Under the pieces are notes generated by a model. It saw only the letters and a list, made by a program, of their open reading frames with translations, was not told the DNA's origin and ran no database searches. Made by a program: the position numbers and the translations under genes. A stretch of DNA of 7,007 nucleotides from Desulfurellaceae bacterium (GTDB lineage: Bacteria > Campylobacterota_A > Desulfurellia > JAGGSF01). The DNA is taken from contig JAGMDW010000153.1 of assembly GCA_023128455.1 (NCBI GenBank), forward strand, positions 1 to 7,007, in the 5' to 3' direction. Below, piece by piece: positions 5,567 to 7,007 of the stretch (the first letter of the stretch is position 1; the number at the start of each line of letters is the position of its first letter).

Positions 5567-6207
5567 CGAATCTCCTTAACTTCTACTATTTTTGTAGAAC
5601 GCGGAAGGGCAAAAAATTTGTCTTCTCTATCCGTAAACACGAAATCTATTCCTAAAGGAAATTCCTTGTTTACTTCCATAATTTTTATAAGCTCCTGCTT
5701 CTTCAATCCTTTCAATGCCAAATTCCTTTTCCCCTTAATTCCCGGCCCAGTTAAAGTTAGACTCACAGATTCTGCTCCCGATAAACTTTCACCCCGCCCG
5801 TGCATGCAAGGGCGGGGTTCATTAACTTCCTCTACACTGTAAACTATTGTTGCCCCTTGGTCAGGATACTCTAAACTTCCTTTTTTTATCCTCTCAAGTT
5901 GAGGTAATTCTCTAAGCGCTAAAATGAAATCAGCAGACTCTAAGTTTTTTAATCTGCTTCCTGTATTTATAATGAAATATTCTTCTATCTTTTCTTTTTG
6001 TTTTTTATTAGAAGTACTAACAGCAAATCCTACCTCAAAATCAAGCAGGGTAAATAGTACTCCTGCAGAAGCTTTACTAATACCTATGGGAGGCACAATT
6101 TTTAAATCAGAAATCTTAACTACCTCCCCTGGATGAGCAAAAGCATCTAAAAGAGTGCGAAAAATTTTCTGTGAATCACATATAATATCAAATTTCGTTT
6201 CTTTCAT
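5554..6207 (-). CDS. phnH: PhnH, C-P lyase core subunit
   Basis: PhnH is a PLP-transferase-fold protein without cofactor that forms part of the PhnGHIJ core and is needed for formation of the ribose triphosphate adduct. The 217-residue protein (E. coli 194) has FRTLLDAFAHPGEV (16-29), YPDQGAT (114-120), LTGPGIKGKR (152-161) and EFPLGIDFVFT (182-192). Between the GAT strand and LTGPGI it has about 15 more residues than E. coli; part of these (NEPRPCMHGR) is encoded by a 28-bp palindrome. The tail KEIRPVR also looks longer than usual and ends in an inverted-repeat arm. The ATG at 6207 overlaps the phnG TGA as ATGA. The frame is open throughout, so the protein is probably made. Confidence 0.94.
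   Translation of the reverse strand: MKETKFDIICDSQKIFRTLLDAFAHPGEVVKISDLKIVPPIGISKASAGVLFTLLDFEVGFAVSTSNKKQKEKIEEYFIINTGSRLKNLESADFILALRELPQLERIKKGSLEYPDQGATIVYSVEEVNEPRPCMHGRGESLSGAESVSLTLTGPGIKGKRNLALKGLKKQELIKIMEVNKEFPLGIDFVFTDREDKFFALPRSTKIVEVKEIRPVR
5791..5818. repeat. 28-bp GC-rich palindrome inside phnH
   Basis: ACCCCGCCC (5791-5799) and GGGCGGGGT (5810-5818) are perfect reverse complements, and the centre TGCATGCA (5801-5808) is itself a palindrome on the same axis; only the 5800/5809 pair breaks symmetry. It is strikingly GC-rich against the AT-rich surroundings and codes in frame for residues around 130-138 of PhnH. Confidence 0.85.
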
Positions 6208-6626
6208 CTTTCTGCCATAACCTCAAACTCTACTTTTGTAGATTTTATTTTTGCATACTCTTTAGCCTTCTCTTTTTCATAATAATTTTTTTCCTGATTT
6301 AACATTTTTATTATCTTCTCTCTAAAGGGGTGTTTTATCTCACAAACTGCATCTAAAATCGCTCCTGCCAAAGCCTTCTCGGTATCATCTCCTAAGACCT
6401 GAGAATATCCCAGCACACCATTGATTTCTACCTCAGCTTCACTTACCAATATTTCCCCCAAATTAAAAACCTCATTTTCCACTGAATCTCTTGCTCGCAT
6501 CATCACCAATCCATTTTCCTGCTTTATTATCCTTACTTTTAAAACATTGCGAATTTCTTTAGCTAAAGAGATAAGCTTTTGTTTACGAGATATAGCAATT
6601 GCCTCAAAAATTTCTTCTCTTCTCAT
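6204..6626 (-). CDS. phnG: PhnG, C-P lyase core subunit
   Basis: PhnG is a subunit of the (PhnGHIJ)2 core and acts with PhnH, PhnI and PhnL in joining phosphonate to ribose. From the ATG at 6626 the protein is 140 residues (E. coli 150). Family marks are RARDSVENEVFNLGEILVSE (44-63) and the GYSQVLGDDTEKALAGAILD region (73-92), equivalent to YGYVLGDRPEKA in E. coli. The C-terminal third is rich in Lys and Glu. An upstream ATG at 6653 adds 9 residues overlapping phnE; I prefer 6626 because GAAGG lies just before it and it overlaps the phnE stop as ATGA. No phnF sits between phnE and phnG, unlike the E. coli order. Confidence 0.92.
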   Translation of the reverse strand: MRREEIFEAIAISRKQKLISLAKEIRNVLKVRIIKQENGLVMMRARDSVENEVFNLGEILVSEAEVEINGVLGYSQVLGDDTEKALAGAILDAVCEIKHPFREKIIKMLNQEKNYYEKEKAKEYAKIKSTKVEFEVMAER

Positions 6627-7007
6627 ATAACCTTCGTTCTTATTTTTGAGCATATAATATCTACTGCACTAACCATACAAACTATAATAATAAGCATGGT
6701 GCAGACCTCTTTTGACTCAAAAGACCTTATTGCTTCCCATAGCAGAAATCCTATTCCTCCTGCCCCGCAAAAACCTATAATCAAAGAAGCCCTGATATTT
6801 ACCTCAAAGCGATAAAGAACATTGGATACCCACAAGGGCATAATTTGAGGAATTACTCCGTATGATATTACTTGAATTTTATTTGCTCCTACCGAGGTCA
6901 TTGCTTCCACCTGACCTGGCTCAATACTCTCTACAAGCTCTGAGATGAGTTTTCCCAGGACCCCGATATTATGAATTGCTAAGGCAAGCACACCAGCAAA
7001 AGGACCT
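6623..7007 (-). CDS. phnE: PhnE, phosphonate ABC transporter permease, 5' part outside window
   Basis: PhnE forms the membrane channel of the PhnCDE phosphonate importer. The C-terminal 127 or so residues are visible; the frame stays open to the right edge with GPFAGVLALAIHNIGVLGKL at the edge, a normal internal PhnE sequence, so no start codon lies in the window. The cytoplasmic EAA loop that contacts the ATPase is VEAMTSVGANKIQVISYGVIPQ-like (about 6850-6915), followed by hydrophobic segments around GFCGAGGIGFLL and MLIIIVCMVSAVDII. The stop TGA overlaps the phnG start. Its linkage to the C-P lyase genes says that imported phosphonate feeds this pathway directly; phnC and phnD are probably just upstream, outside the window. 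Confidence 0.93.
   Translation of the reverse strand, partial: GPFAGVLALAIHNIGVLGKLISELVESIEPGQVEAMTSVGANKIQVISYGVIPQIMPLWVSNVLYRFEVNIRASLIIGFCGAGGIGFLLWEAIRSFESKEVCTMLIIIVCMVSAVDIICSKIRTKVI

Noticed and set aside
6627..6653. Longer phnG beginning at the ATG at 6653
   Set aside because: It would overlap phnE by about 30 bases, while the ATG at 6626 has its own ribosome site and the ATGA overlap used elsewhere in this operon.
1292..6815. Several plus-strand open frames of 60-80 codons (for example 1292-1516, 3901-4089, 5618-5842, 6579-6815)
   Set aside because: Each lies opposite a well-supported minus-strand phn gene, none matches a family I recognise, and their composition is what the complement of a coding strand gives.
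1..7007. CRISPR array, tRNA, rRNA, transposase or phage genes
   Set aside because: No regularly spaced direct repeats, tRNA-like cloverleaf, rRNA segment, transposase or phage protein motif was seen; all space is filled by the phn operon.

Overview
The window is almost entirely one minus-strand operon of the carbon-phosphorus (C-P) lyase pathway, read from right to left. In transcription order it holds the 3' part of phnE (phosphonate ABC permease), phnG, phnH, phnI, a 52-residue membrane protein resembling a shortened DUF202 domain, phnJ, phnK, phnL, an inositol-monophosphatase-family gene with a PhnM-like leader, and the 5' part of phnM. Both ends are cut by the window. No plus-strand gene is supported. 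The DNA is AT-rich with clear Shine-Dalgarno sites and several 4-base ATGA stop/start overlaps, which is ordinary bacterial operon style. Nothing here fixes the species; a low-GC, possibly uncultured bacterium fits.

Region by region: 6623-7007 is the transporter end; 4363-6626 is the PhnG-PhnH-PhnI set that, with PhnL, joins phosphonate to ribose in the known pathway; 3333-4193 is PhnJ, the radical SAM C-P lyase, with its four C-terminal cysteines and glycyl-radical glycine; 1833-3330 is the ABC-ATPase pair PhnK and PhnL; 1-862 is a PhnM-like amidohydrolase. If complete outside the window, the set should import phosphonates and release phosphate plus a hydrocarbon (methane from methylphosphonate). 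No phnF regulator lies between phnE and phnG.

Three things stand out. First, the phosphatase-family gene at 859-1776 begins with about 30 residues that match the start of the PhnM encoded just downstream, and a gapless 70-bp DNA repeat (about 70% identical by hand count) underlies this. It looks like a chimera formed inside a duplicated phnM, and its phosphatase domain keeps its metal-binding motifs. Second, the only two intergenic gaps longer than about 10 bases are each bracketed by inverted copies of a CCCCGTT-type motif, giving two units of about 100 bp that overlap stop codons, a start region or a ribosome site. Third, phnH carries a 28-bp GC-rich palindrome in frame, encoding residues that look like extra sequence compared with E. 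coli PhnH.

The PhnM-like protein is also divergent at several positions that are usually conserved, which may be linked to the neighbouring chimera.
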